Assembly (NCBI GenBank): GCA_015063335.1
Contig: SVUH01000004.1
Span: forward strand, 12,137-76,136
Length of the DNA stretch: 64,000 nt
Origin: Oscillospiraceae bacterium
Lineage (GTDB): Bacteria; Bacillota_A; Clostridia; Oscillospirales; CAG-272
Direction of reading: 5' to 3'
The notes under the pieces are model-generated. The model was not told where the DNA came from. It did not search any database and worked only from the letters and a program-made list of their open reading frames with translations. Shown here piece after piece: positions 28,342 through 36,280 of the stretch. The position numbers were made by a program, and so were the translations under genes. The first letter of the stretch is position 1. The number at the start of each line of letters is the position of its first letter.

Positions 28342-28953
28342 ATGTCTATTAAAATGGCGGAAAACGAGCAAATAATTAAAGAGTACGCTTATGCTACGAC
28401 GAGAGAAGGCGGCTTTTTTAACAAGCGTATAACTAAAAATTCGCTGATTGTAACTAACAAGAGAATAATTAAAAAGGATGAATGTGAGAAGAGCGGTTAT
28501 CAAAAGAATTCAATTTCTGAAATTTCAGTTGGCTCAATTAGTGGTATGAACACAAAAACAAGCAGTAGTTATAAATTTGTTTTTGTTGTGTTAGGTGTAT
28601 TGTTTGCTATTTCGGCTATCGTGTGTATTGCGGGTCTTTCTAAAGATTCTTCCATGATCATTCCTATGCTTATCAGTGGCGCACTTTCCGCTCTGTTTAT
28701 TTATCTGTTCATCAAAAACCGCTTTAACGCTTTAACTTGCACATTTATAGTTTTGGATAGAGTTAATACGGCTATGAGTATAAATGGATATTCGTTTAAC
28801 AGTCTTACTTCTCGTTTCAGTGTTTCCAGTAAATCTTCTTTTGTTAAAATTGTTGTTGACGCAAATGTTTGCAATGATTTTGTTAATGAAATAGGTGCGC
28901 TTGTCATCGATATTCAAAACGGTATTTACGATAATATATCTGAAAATAGTTGA
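28342..28953 (+). CDS. Small membrane protein with PH-like N-terminal region
   Basis: 203 residues. The N-terminal part contains LIVTNKRIIKKDE, the pattern seen in bacterial PH-like domains. Two transmembrane helices follow (about 76-98 and 105-128) and then a C-terminal soluble region (FIVLDRVNTAMSINGYSFNSLTSRFSVSSKSSFVKIVVD). Function unknown. Probably controlled by the divergent XRE regulator. RBS AAAGGAG. Confidence 0.65.
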   Translation: MSIKMAENEQIIKEYAYATTREGGFFNKRITKNSLIVTNKRIIKKDECEKSGYQKNSISEISVGSISGMNTKTSSSYKFVFVVLGVLFAISAIVCIAGLSKDSSMIIPMLISGALSALFIYLFIKNRFNALTCTFIVLDRVNTAMSINGYSFNSLTSRFSVSSKSSFVKIVVDANVCNDFVNEIGALVIDIQNGIYDNISENS

Positions 28954-28963
28954 CAATTATAAA

Positions 28964-28990
28964 GGGGCCAAAAACAGGCCCTTTTTTATT
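28964..28990 (+). terminator. Terminator after the PH-like membrane protein
   Basis: AAGGGGCC-aaaaaca-GGCCCTTTTTTATT: short GC stem with a T run. Confidence 0.78.
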
Positions 28991-29026
28991 GTATAAATGA
29001 CTCTTTGCGTAACAGATAAAAAAATA

Positions 29027-29055
29027 TTGACTTTATCAGATAAAACGAGTATAAT
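29027..29055 (+). promoter_or_regulatory. Promoter of the M18 aminopeptidase gene
   Basis: TTGACT (29027-29032), 17-base spacer, TATAAT (29050-29055). The start at 29093 fits; the longer frame from 28997 begins upstream of the promoter and is rejected. Confidence 0.78.
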
Positions 29056-29092
29056 TAAAATATCATTTTACTTAATATATCGGAGAATAATC

Positions 29093-30376
29093 ATGAACGA
29101 AAGGCTTTTTGACTATATCGCGTCGTCACCTACGGCATACCATGCTTGTGCGCACACGGCAAAGCTGCTTTCAGAGCGAGGATATATACGTCTTTGTGAG
29201 GGAGATAATTGGTCGCTGGAATCGGGCAAAGGATATTTTGTGGAGCGCAACGGTTCGTCTATCATTGCTTTCCGTCTGCCCTGCGTTGCGCCGGAAAGCT
29301 TTGTTATCGCAGCCGCACACGCAGACAGTCCTTGCTTTAAGGTCAAGGATAACGCAGAGATCGCGGCGGGCAAATATATGAGACTTTCCGTTGAAAAATA
29401 CGGCGGAATGCTTTGTTCAACGTGGCTTGACAGACCGCTCTCCGTTGCGGGTCGACTTGCTGTGCGAACCGAGCGCGGCATGGACGTAAAGCTTTTTGAC
29501 GTGGGTGAGCCTTGCGCGCTTATCCCTAACGTTGCAATACACATGAACCGTCAGGCAAACGACGGTATGAGCTATAATCCCGCGGTTGACATGATCCCTT
29601 TGTTTGAGTCGGCGGCGGAGGAAAAGGCATTTTGCAATAAGATCGCCTTGGCTGCAGGTGTTAACTGTGAGGACGTGGTGGCTACCGACGCTTACCTTTA
29701 TAACCCCGCATGCGCTACAGAGTGGGGAGAGTATATCTCCGCGCCTCGTATTGACGATCTTCAGTGCGCGTTTGCGGCGCTTGAAGCGTTTTTGGGCGCG
29801 CAGGAGTCAACTTCTGTCCCCGTTTACGCGCTTTTTGATAATGAAGAGGTTGGCAGTCAGACAAAACAAGGCGCCGCTTCCACTTTCCTTTATGACGTGC
29901 TTTGCCGAGTCAACGCGGCAATGGGAGGAAACGGCGAAACGTATGCTCGCATGGTGGCAAATAGCTTTATGGCTTCCTGCGATAACGGTCACGCGGTGCA
30001 TCCAAATCATCCCGAATATGCCGATAAAAACCACAGTGTTTATATGAACGGCGGAGTAGTTATTAAATATAACGCAAATCAAAAGTACACCTCGGACGGA
30101 GTTTCCGCGGGAATATTCAAGCTTGTGTGCGAGCGTGCGGGCGTGCCTTATCAGCTTTATTGCAACCGCGCGGATATGGCGGGCGGCTCTACGCTTGGCA
30201 ACATCGCCAATACGCAGGTGTCGCTCAATACAGTTGACATTGGTCTTGCTCAGCTTGCCATGCACTCGTCCTTTGAGACCGCGGGCGCTCGCGATACCGA
30301 ATATATGGTCAAGGCGCTGACAGAGCTATATTCGATGACGCTGCTTAAAACGTCCCAAGGATATCAGTTTAAATAA
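29093..30376 (+). CDS. apeB: M18 family aminopeptidase
   Basis: 427 residues. Metal-binding motifs of the M18 family are visible: AAAHADSPCFKVK (His, Asp), ALFDNEEVGSQTKQGA (catalytic Glu pair), and a C-terminal H in LAQLAMHSSFETAGARD. These are cytoplasmic, dodecameric zinc enzymes that remove N-terminal residues, often acidic ones, from peptides. RBS GGAG. Monocistronic, with its own promoter and terminator. Confidence 0.9.
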   Translation: MNERLFDYIASSPTAYHACAHTAKLLSERGYIRLCEGDNWSLESGKGYFVERNGSSIIAFRLPCVAPESFVIAAAHADSPCFKVKDNAEIAAGKYMRLSVEKYGGMLCSTWLDRPLSVAGRLAVRTERGMDVKLFDVGEPCALIPNVAIHMNRQANDGMSYNPAVDMIPLFESAAEEKAFCNKIALAAGVNCEDVVATDAYLYNPACATEWGEYISAPRIDDLQCAFAALEAFLGAQESTSVPVYALFDNEEVGSQTKQGAASTFLYDVLCRVNAAMGGNGETYARMVANSFMASCDNGHAVHPNHPEYADKNHSVYMNGGVVIKYNANQKYTSDGVSAGIFKLVCERAGVPYQLYCNRADMAGGSTLGNIANTQVSLNTVDIGLAQLAMHSSFETAGARDTEYMVKALTELYSMTLLKTSQGYQFK

Positions 30377-30381
30377 TTCAA

Positions 30382-30414
30382 AAGGCACTTGCGAATGTCG
30401 CAAGTGTCTTTTTT
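30382..30414 (+). terminator. Terminator of the M18 aminopeptidase gene
   Basis: AGGCACTTGCGA-atg-TCGCAAGTGTCTTTTTT. Confidence 0.87.
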
Positions 30415-30468
30415 ACCCTAAAACTCTACAAAATGTGGAGTAAATCTTAAAAATCTTCGTTTTATGGG

Positions 30469-30497
30469 TTGATTTATCTACAAAAAGGTCGTATAAT
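30469..30497 (+). promoter_or_regulatory. Promoter of the kinase-murQ operon
   Basis: TTGATT (30469-30474), 17-base spacer, TATAAT (30492-30497), 56 bases upstream of the HTH-kinase start. Confidence 0.65.
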
Positions 30498-30553
30498 TAA
30501 GGCAACGGCTCAAAGCCGCATGAAAACGCAGACAAATAAAAAGGGAGTAGAAA

Positions 30554-31657
30554 ATGCAGCAAATAAATATTGTTTTTGCCGAAAATCTGCGCGCAAAAAG
30601 GCGCGAGCTTGGATATACGCAGCGCGAGCTTGCGCAAAAGCTGGGTTATTCGGAAAAGGCTATAAGTAAATGGGAGAGTGCCAACGCGTTGCCTCCGTCA
30701 AGCGTACTTGTCAAGCTTGCCGATATACTTCGCACGTCCATTGACTCACTTATGGATGTAAAGCTTGAGCCTGAATATTTTCTTGGAATAGACGGCGGCG
30801 GAACAAAGACGGAATTTGTTCTGATAGATAGAGATGAAAACGTAATACGCAGGGCAAGGCTTGAGGCGTGCAATCCGATAGATATAGGGCTTGATAGGGC
30901 AAAGCAGGTGTTTGAGCGTGGAATTTTGGAGGTCTGCCTTGACATACCGCTTCGCAAGATTGCCTTGTATGCGGGAATAGCCGGGGGTGGAACAACTGAG
31001 ATGCGCGAGCCTTTGCGCAAATTTTTTGCCGGCTTTAATTTCAGTAGATTTGAAAACACAAATGACGCGGTGCTTGTCGCGCGCGCCGCACTCGGTGAAG
31101 GCGACGGAGTATCGGTGATAATGGGAACGGGCTCTATCTTGTATTGTCAAAAGGAGGGAAGACTCAGCCCCATCGGTGGACTTGGCTATCTGTTTGACAA
31201 GGGCGGCAACGGCTACAGTATCGGAAGAGATGCTTTGCTTGCAGCGATGAATTATGAAGACGGATTAGGGGGATATACCGAGCTTTGCGGACTGTTGCGA
31301 GAAAGGCTGGAAAAGAAAACGGTCAGAGAAGGGCTGGCTTTATACTACACTTTGGGTAAAAGAGGCATAGCGGCGTTTGCTCCACTTGTTTTTGATGCCG
31401 CAGAGATGGGCGACGAGATAGCCAATGCCATACTCTATGACAATATGGCGGAGATAGCAAAGCTGCTTGACGCGGCAAGAGCAAAAATGGGAACTCGCGA
31501 CAAGATAAAGGCGGTATTTGTAGGCGGTCTTACAAAAAAGAGCGAAATGCTGTTTCCCATGATAAAGGAACAGCTTAAGGATTCCGGGGACTTTGTTTTC
31601 TCGGTATTTGAGGATGCACCCGCTATGGGCGCGGCAAGGCTTGCCAAAAAACTATAA
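30554..31657 (+). CDS. Fused XRE regulator / BadF-type (N-acetylglucosamine kinase-like) protein
   Basis: 367 residues. Residues about 5-65 are a Cro/C1 HTH (ENLRAKRRELGYTQRELAQKLGYSEKAISKWE). Residues about 75-367 are a BadF/BadG-type ASKHA kinase domain (FLGIDGGGTKTEFVLID phosphate loop, VSVIMGTGSILYC, AVFVGGLTKKS). murQ follows 22 bases later, so the likely substrate is an amino sugar such as GlcNAc, MurNAc or anhydro-MurNAc. The fusion suggests a regulator that senses or phosphorylates the sugar, similar in logic to ROK proteins; whether it still catalyses is unknown. RBS AAAGGGAG. Confidence 0.82.
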   Translation: MQQINIVFAENLRAKRRELGYTQRELAQKLGYSEKAISKWESANALPPSSVLVKLADILRTSIDSLMDVKLEPEYFLGIDGGGTKTEFVLIDRDENVIRRARLEACNPIDIGLDRAKQVFERGILEVCLDIPLRKIALYAGIAGGGTTEMREPLRKFFAGFNFSRFENTNDAVLVARAALGEGDGVSVIMGTGSILYCQKEGRLSPIGGLGYLFDKGGNGYSIGRDALLAAMNYEDGLGGYTELCGLLRERLEKKTVREGLALYYTLGKRGIAAFAPLVFDAAEMGDEIANAILYDNMAEIAKLLDAARAKMGTRDKIKAVFVGGLTKKSEMLFPMIKEQLKDSGDFVFSVFEDAPAMGAARLAKKL

Positions 31658-31679
31658 AAGGTGACAGGAGAACAAACAA

Positions 31680-32501
31680 ATGCTTAATACTGAAAAAAGA
31701 AACCCCAAAACAATGAATATCGATAAAATGTCGAGCATTGAGATGGCAAGAGTTATACAAGATGAAAACTACAATGCGGTGCGCGCCATAGATACCGAGC
31801 TTGAGACGATAGCCGCGGCAATTGACGCTATAACGGAGCGCATGCAAAGGGGAGGCAGACTGTTTTATACGGGCTGTGGCACGTCGGGACGACTTGGCGT
31901 GCTTGACGCTTCGGAATGTCCACCCACGTTTGGAGTTGATTACGACACAGTCATTGGAATAATGGCGGGCGGAGATAAGGCCTTGCGCCGCGCAACCGAA
32001 AACGCGGAGGACAATGCAATGGCGGGTCGCCGTGATCTGTCGGAGTACAAAATAACCGAGAATGATAGCGTTGTGGGAATATCCGTGGCTGGCGGCGCCG
32101 CTTACGTAGTGGGCGCGTTGGAATACGCAAAGGAAAGAGGCGCTTTGACTGTCGCGCTTACGTGCAATGCTAATTCTAAAATAGAGTTGATAGCCGATAT
32201 TGCCATTCACCCCGATACAGGTGCCGAGGTCATCACGGGCTCGTCAAGAATGAAGGCGGGAAGCGCTCATAAGATGATACTGAATATGATATCCACCTCG
32301 GTCATGGTAAAGCTTGGATACGTATACGAAAATCTTATGATAAACCTAAAGCCGTCCAACGTAAAGCTGGAGTGTCGCATGGTGCGAATAGTAAGCGATA
32401 TTGTGGGCTGCGACGAGCAAAAAGCAAGACGCCTGCTGGATGAAAACGACTGGGTAATAAGACGGGCAATAGAGGCAAGCGACAAGAATAATCAGAATTA
32501 A
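31680..32501 (+). CDS. murQ: N-acetylmuramic acid 6-phosphate etherase
   Basis: 273 residues. SIS-domain etherase with LFYTGCGTSGRLGVLDASECPPTFG and TGSSRMKAGSAHKMILNMIST, typical of MurQ. It cleaves the lactyl ether of MurNAc-6-P to give GlcNAc-6-P and lactate in cell-wall recycling. The kinase-like gene upstream may supply the phosphorylated substrate. Slightly shorter than the common 295-300 residues at the C terminus. Ends at a strong terminator. Confidence 0.92.
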   Translation: MLNTEKRNPKTMNIDKMSSIEMARVIQDENYNAVRAIDTELETIAAAIDAITERMQRGGRLFYTGCGTSGRLGVLDASECPPTFGVDYDTVIGIMAGGDKALRRATENAEDNAMAGRRDLSEYKITENDSVVGISVAGGAAYVVGALEYAKERGALTVALTCNANSKIELIADIAIHPDTGAEVITGSSRMKAGSAHKMILNMISTSVMVKLGYVYENLMINLKPSNVKLECRMVRIVSDIVGCDEQKARRLLDENDWVIRRAIEASDKNNQN

Positions 32502-32516
32502 TATAGCATTATTAAC

Positions 32517-32560
32517 AAAAAATCGGGGATTTTGCGGCTATATAGCCCCCCGATTTTTTT
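32517..32560 (+). terminator. Terminator of murQ
   Basis: AAAATCGGGG ... CCCCCGATTTTTTT with an inner GGCT/AGCC stem. Confidence 0.87.
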
Positions 32561-32598
32561 GCTATTTCGACAAAAATTTTTATAAATTTAAATAATTA

Positions 32599-32627
32599 TT
32601 GACAATGCGACAATAATTTTATATAAT
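32599..32627 (+). promoter_or_regulatory. Promoter of the structured leader/32821 gene
   Basis: TTGACA (32599-32604), 17-base spacer, TATAAT (32622-32627). Near-consensus. Confidence 0.85.
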
Positions 32628-32633
32628 ATATTT

Positions 32634-32785
32634 GAGCGTAAGATCATATTATTTACTGTGTAAAACTGCTGACCGATAAGGAGAGTGGCGCGAAAAACGC
32701 CTTCTTTTTTGAGGTCGTTTTCCCGAGTGAACTTTACACGGGTGACTTAATAAATCAAAACGCATCTGTGCAGTTTTAAAAAAAT
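32634..32785 (+). ncRNA. Possible structured leader RNA or small RNA
   Basis: A 190-base untranslated stretch follows a strong promoter. It can close with AAAACTGC (32662-32669)/GCAGTTTT (32770-32777), enclosing GACC/GGTC (32671-32674/32713-32716), an inner hairpin GGCG/CGCC (32687-32690/32698-32701) followed by TTCTTTTTT, and CCCG/CGGG (32722-32725/32739-32742). TGTAAA (32659-32664) can alternatively pair TTTACA (32733-32738). I do not recognise a known riboswitch class. Could be a riboswitch, attenuator or independent sRNA. Confidence 0.4.
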
Positions 32786-32820
32786 GCTTGAGCCGATGAG
32801 AGCGGCGGAAAGGAAATAAA

Positions 32821-33249
32821 ATGAAAAAGTATATTTGTAAAATGACACCTCAGAATAACGATGAGCTCAAGGCAGAGGAGTATGAGATTGAGATAGAGGA
32901 GTGCGGTAAGGAATCGAACGTATGGAAGTACGTTTTTGTGGGAGTTCTGGCTGCGTTCTGCTTTGGAATGGCGATAGCGTTCTTTATCTGGAGCGCACAG
33001 CTTACTTACGATTTAAGGTATTTGCCCGATTCCGATTATTTCTATGCCATGGTAAACGCTATAGTAACGCTTACCGTTATCCCCACGATCTGCGGAACCG
33101 TGGTTATTTTCAAAGCAATTTCCGCAAATGCTAATTCAAAGCGCCGTCTTGAAAAAAAGATAATTGAGTGCGCGGCTAAAAAATGCGCGCAGGATATGCC
33201 TGAGACCAAGAAGGAAAAGGGCTTCAACTTCAAAATCTCTAAGTTCTAA
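32821..33249 (+). CDS. Small membrane protein of unknown function
   Basis: 142 residues. N-terminal 35 residues are acidic and soluble (NDELKAEEYEIEIEECGKE). Two transmembrane helices follow (about 38-62 and 73-98) and then a basic C-terminal tail (KRRLEKKIIECAAKKC). Not recognised. Preceded by a long, possibly structured leader with its own strong promoter and followed by a terminator, so it is a single-gene unit. RBS GGCGGAAAGGAAAT. Confidence 0.65.
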   Translation: MKKYICKMTPQNNDELKAEEYEIEIEECGKESNVWKYVFVGVLAAFCFGMAIAFFIWSAQLTYDLRYLPDSDYFYAMVNAIVTLTVIPTICGTVVIFKAISANANSKRRLEKKIIECAAKKCAQDMPETKKEKGFNFKISKF

Positions 33250-33261
33250 TCAATAAAAACG

Positions 33262-33300
33262 CCCCTGCGGACTTGTTCCGCAGGGGATATTTTTATTTTT
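33262..33300 (+). terminator. Terminator
   Basis: CCCCTGCGGA-cttg-TTCCGCAGGGG followed by ATATTTTTATTTTT. It lies between convergent genes and may act in both directions. Confidence 0.88.
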
Positions 33301-33371
33301 GTGTACCGTTTAATATGCTCAATAGCCTATCGTCAAATGTTATTAGAATGGATATATCCTGCCCATCGAAT

Positions 33372-33803
33372 TTACATACTATCTCTATTTTTTTTCGCCG
33401 CAATAAACGTTGTGTCGTATGCGTACCGTTTCATTTTTTTGCGCTCTGCGGACACCTGATTTTTGTTTTGAGCGTTTACTTCTCTTGCCATAATTATTTC
33501 GTCAAGACCTATGCGGCAAACGGTAATGTCGCGATTTCCTTTGCGTTCGGTTATGGTAAAGTCAAGCTCGCGCTCCTCGCCGGAGGGGTTTTCATCCACC
33601 TCAAAGGTGTATTGGCGAAGCAGAAATACAGACGCTATATATATCGCGGCGGTCATGAGAAACAAGCCAAGCAGCTGCGCTATGGCGGGAGCGGCGATCA
33701 TTCCCGAGTTTGACATAACGAATAACGCGGAGCCAAGCAAGAGCGAGACCAGAGATACGATCTTTGCGTAAGTGTTTTTTGGCTTTGGTGTATTCTTATA
33801 CAT
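33372..33803 (-). CDS. Membrane protein, probably frameshifted at its C terminus
   Basis: 143 residues as read: two transmembrane helices (about 15-33, 37-62) and a soluble region (FTITERKGNRDITVCRIGLDEI). After AAKK, an A8 tract (minus strand, 33388-33395) leads to a quick stop at 33372. Removing one A gives a coherent extension (KIEIVCKFDGQDISILITFD... ending at 33293), which looks like the true C terminus. Function unknown. The ATG at 33803 overlaps the cca stop by a few bases, so it is coupled to cca. Confidence 0.6.
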   Translation of the reverse strand: MYKNTPKPKNTYAKIVSLVSLLLGSALFVMSNSGMIAAPAIAQLLGLFLMTAAIYIASVFLLRQYTFEVDENPSGEERELDFTITERKGNRDITVCRIGLDEIIMAREVNAQNKNQVSAERKKMKRYAYDTTFIAAKKNRDSM

Positions 33804-34983
33804 TGTTTTTCTCCTGTTTGTTATGGTTGTATCGGGTCAGGGCAAGAGAGATCAGCGCATCGCGCGTGTTAATATCGGGAGATGCTATAACTTGCTCAAG
33901 AAGTCCTTTCATTATACTCCCGATAAGCAAAGGAGGGATTCCCACGGCTATCAGATCGTTTCCGCTGACGGCAAGAGCTGATATGCTTACGCAAGGATCA
34001 TTTTGCTTTTCTTTGCGTATCATGTCGGCAAGAGCCGAGTTTGCCCGGAGAAGAGCCGCCGCGTCGGCAAGATCTCCACAAACCGAGAGCATATATCTTG
34101 CGTTATGCGGGGTCACGTCCGCGCGGTAATTGTCGGCAGAGCAAAGAAGCTTTATTTCCTTTTCTTCCATCCTTGAAAGCTTGAGCGCTCCAAGATCGGG
34201 CGCTCCTTGTGTGCCGAACAGAGCGGCAAAGCGGCAAGTAAAGCTGGAGGGAAGTGTTGACAGCGCAACGCACGGCTTTTTTATTTGAGGATGAATATAT
34301 TTTTGCGCTCCTACGTCAAAGAGCAGGTCAATTCCTCGGTCTGCGTTGGGCGATAGCAGCATTTTTTTGAGCTCTACAATCCTGCGTTCAACGGAAACGT
34401 CTGAAAGCCTTGGGCAAAGCTCAGCGGCGGCTTTCTTTGTGTTTTCCTCCAAATCAAAATCAAGCACCGTCGCAAAGCGAATGGCGCGGAGTATACGCAG
34501 CGCATCCTCGGAAAATCTCGTCTTGGCGTCACCCACGCAACGAATGATCTTGTTGGCAATATCCTCTTTTCCACAGAACAGATCAACTGTTCCGTCGTCG
34601 CGGAGCGGATCTCCCGCCATTGCGTTAACGGTAAAATCCCGACGCTCAAGATCTTTGGCGACGTCGGTTGTAAAGGTCACGCTGTCCGGGTGTCGGGAAT
34701 CGGTGTAGCTTCCGTCTATGCGAAAGGAGGTGCATTCGTACATCTCTCCGTCCATAAGAACGGTGATCGTGCCGTGCTTAAGGCCCGTGGGTATGGTTCG
34801 CAGCTTTGCGCGTTCAAAAATCTCCATCATTTCTTCGGGACGGGCGGACGTGGTCATATCCCAATCGCTCGGGGTCTTTCCCATTATGGAGTCGCGAATA
34901 CAGCCGCCAACAGCGTAAGCCTTATGACCCGCGTCTGCCAGCGTTTTTGCTATCAGCTTTACGTTGTTAGGATAATTGATCAC
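33796..34983 (-). CDS. cca: CCA tRNA nucleotidyltransferase
   Basis: About 395 residues. Head-domain motifs are AVGGCIRDSIMG, PSDWDMTTSARPEE, the RRDFTVNAMA motif and the RFSEDALRILRAIRFA neck. It adds or repairs the 3' CCA of tRNAs; tRNA-Arg and tRNA-Trp here both encode CCA, so repair is a likely main task. The GTG at 34983 is chosen because AAAGGAGG precedes it by 8 bases; the longer frame to 35037 lacks such a site. No HD domain is apparent. Followed by the overlapping membrane gene. Confidence 0.9.
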   Translation of the reverse strand: MINYPNNVKLIAKTLADAGHKAYAVGGCIRDSIMGKTPSDWDMTTSARPEEMMEIFERAKLRTIPTGLKHGTITVLMDGEMYECTSFRIDGSYTDSRHPDSVTFTTDVAKDLERRDFTVNAMAGDPLRDDGTVDLFCGKEDIANKIIRCVGDAKTRFSEDALRILRAIRFATVLDFDLEENTKKAAAELCPRLSDVSVERRIVELKKMLLSPNADRGIDLLFDVGAQKYIHPQIKKPCVALSTLPSSFTCRFAALFGTQGAPDLGALKLSRMEEKEIKLLCSADNYRADVTPHNARYMLSVCGDLADAAALLRANSALADMIRKEKQNDPCVSISALAVSGNDLIAVGIPPLLIGSIMKGLLEQVIASPDINTRDALISLALTRYNHNKQEKNNV

Positions 34984-35046
34984 CTCATTGTCCTCCTTTC
35001 CCAATCTTACGTTATTATTATACCAAATTTGCCGCAAAAGTCAACA

Positions 35047-35080
35047 CAAAAAAACATCCGCGGAAGTCCGCGGATGTTAA
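35047..35080 (-). terminator. Terminator of the isomerase/epimerase gene
   Basis: AACATCCGCGGA-ag-TCCGCGGATGTT, followed on the minus strand by TTTTTTT. Confidence 0.92.
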
Positions 35081-35093
35081 AATGCTTTTTTAA

Positions 35094-36059
35094 TTATGCC
35101 CAGGACATTGTGGTGGGCTTTTCCTCGTAGATAACTACATCCTTGAGGAAATTAACCGCCTTGCAAAGTCCCTCGTCAATGGACATTACGCTGTCCTCGT
35201 GCTCGATGGAAAGCACTCTGTCGTATCCGCAGAGGCGGAGGTTGGAAACGAGGTCTCTCCAATAGGTCTCGCCGTTACCATAACCAACGGTACGGAATAC
35301 CCATGCTCTGTGAAGCTCGTCGCCATAGTGCTTGGTGTCAAGCACACCGTTCTTGGCGGTGTTGTATTTATCGACCTTGGTGTCCTTTGCGTGAACGTGA
35401 TAGATGGCGCCCGCAAGCTCGCGAATAGCCGCAACGGGATCCATACCCTGCCAGATGAGGTGAGAGGGGTCGAAGTTTGCTCCGATAACGTCGCCAACTG
35501 CCGCGCGGAGACGGAGAAGCGTTTCGGGGTTATAAACGCAGAAGCCGGGGTGCATCTCAAATGCTACTCTTACGCCGTGTTCCTTGCAGAACGCGCCAGT
35601 CTTCTGCCAATAAGGAATGACCTTTTCGTTCCACTGCCAATCAAGTATGGCAAGAAAATCTTCGGGCCAAGGGCAGGTTACCCAGTTGGGATACTTAGCG
35701 CCTTCGTGGTCGCCGGGGCAACCCGAGAAGGTGATAACGGTGTCAACGCCCAGCTTTTCCGCAAGCAATACCGCGTTGCAGAAATCCTCGTGATACTGAG
35801 AGGCGATCTTTGCATCGGGATGCAGGGGGTTGCCGTGAGCCGCAAGGGCGCAGATCTCAACGTCGTATTTTTTAAAAGTAGCAACAAACTCATCAAATTT
35901 AGCCTGATCTGCAAGCAGCTCTGCGGGATTGCAGTGAGCCTTGCCGGGATATCCACCCGCGCCCACTTCAACGGTGTGCACGCCGAGACCGGATACGATC
36001 TTCAAGGTCTCGTCAAGGGATTTCTGTCCGTAAAGATTGATAAGAACACTTAATTTCAT
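35094..36059 (-). CDS. Sugar phosphate isomerase/epimerase family protein
   Basis: 321 residues of xylose-isomerase-like/AP-endonuclease-2 TIM-barrel type. Metal-ligand motifs: VEVGAGGYPGKAHCN, RVAFEMHPGFCVYN, IGANFDPSHLIWQG, IYHVHAKDT and LSIEHEDSVM. Such proteins interconvert keto sugars or cyclitols; the substrate is not determined. Start at 36059 with AGGAGA upstream. Transcribed alone, divergent from the PHP gene. Confidence 0.85.
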   Translation of the reverse strand: MKLSVLINLYGQKSLDETLKIVSGLGVHTVEVGAGGYPGKAHCNPAELLADQAKFDEFVATFKKYDVEICALAAHGNPLHPDAKIASQYHEDFCNAVLLAEKLGVDTVITFSGCPGDHEGAKYPNWVTCPWPEDFLAILDWQWNEKVIPYWQKTGAFCKEHGVRVAFEMHPGFCVYNPETLLRLRAAVGDVIGANFDPSHLIWQGMDPVAAIRELAGAIYHVHAKDTKVDKYNTAKNGVLDTKHYGDELHRAWVFRTVGYGNGETYWRDLVSNLRLCGYDRVLSIEHEDSVMSIDEGLCKAVNFLKDVVIYEEKPTTMSWA

Positions 36060-36280
36060 AATTTTTTCTCCTAAAAGATTTATTTGATACAAATTATCAT
36101 CACAACTATATTATAAGGCTTTTTTGAGTTGTTTTCAAGAGGTTTTGACATTTTCTTTGTTTTTTTTGGATAGCAAGGGGCACTGGGGCAAAAAACAAGT
36201 CGGATTTTGACAAAGCCCTTGATTTTATTTTGATGTCGTGATAAAATTAAAGGTAGAGAAAAGAATCGGAGGCCAAATAC

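Noticed and set aside
28997..29092. Longer start for the M18 aminopeptidase
   Set aside because: The extension begins upstream of a good promoter and has no RBS; the family start matches 29093.
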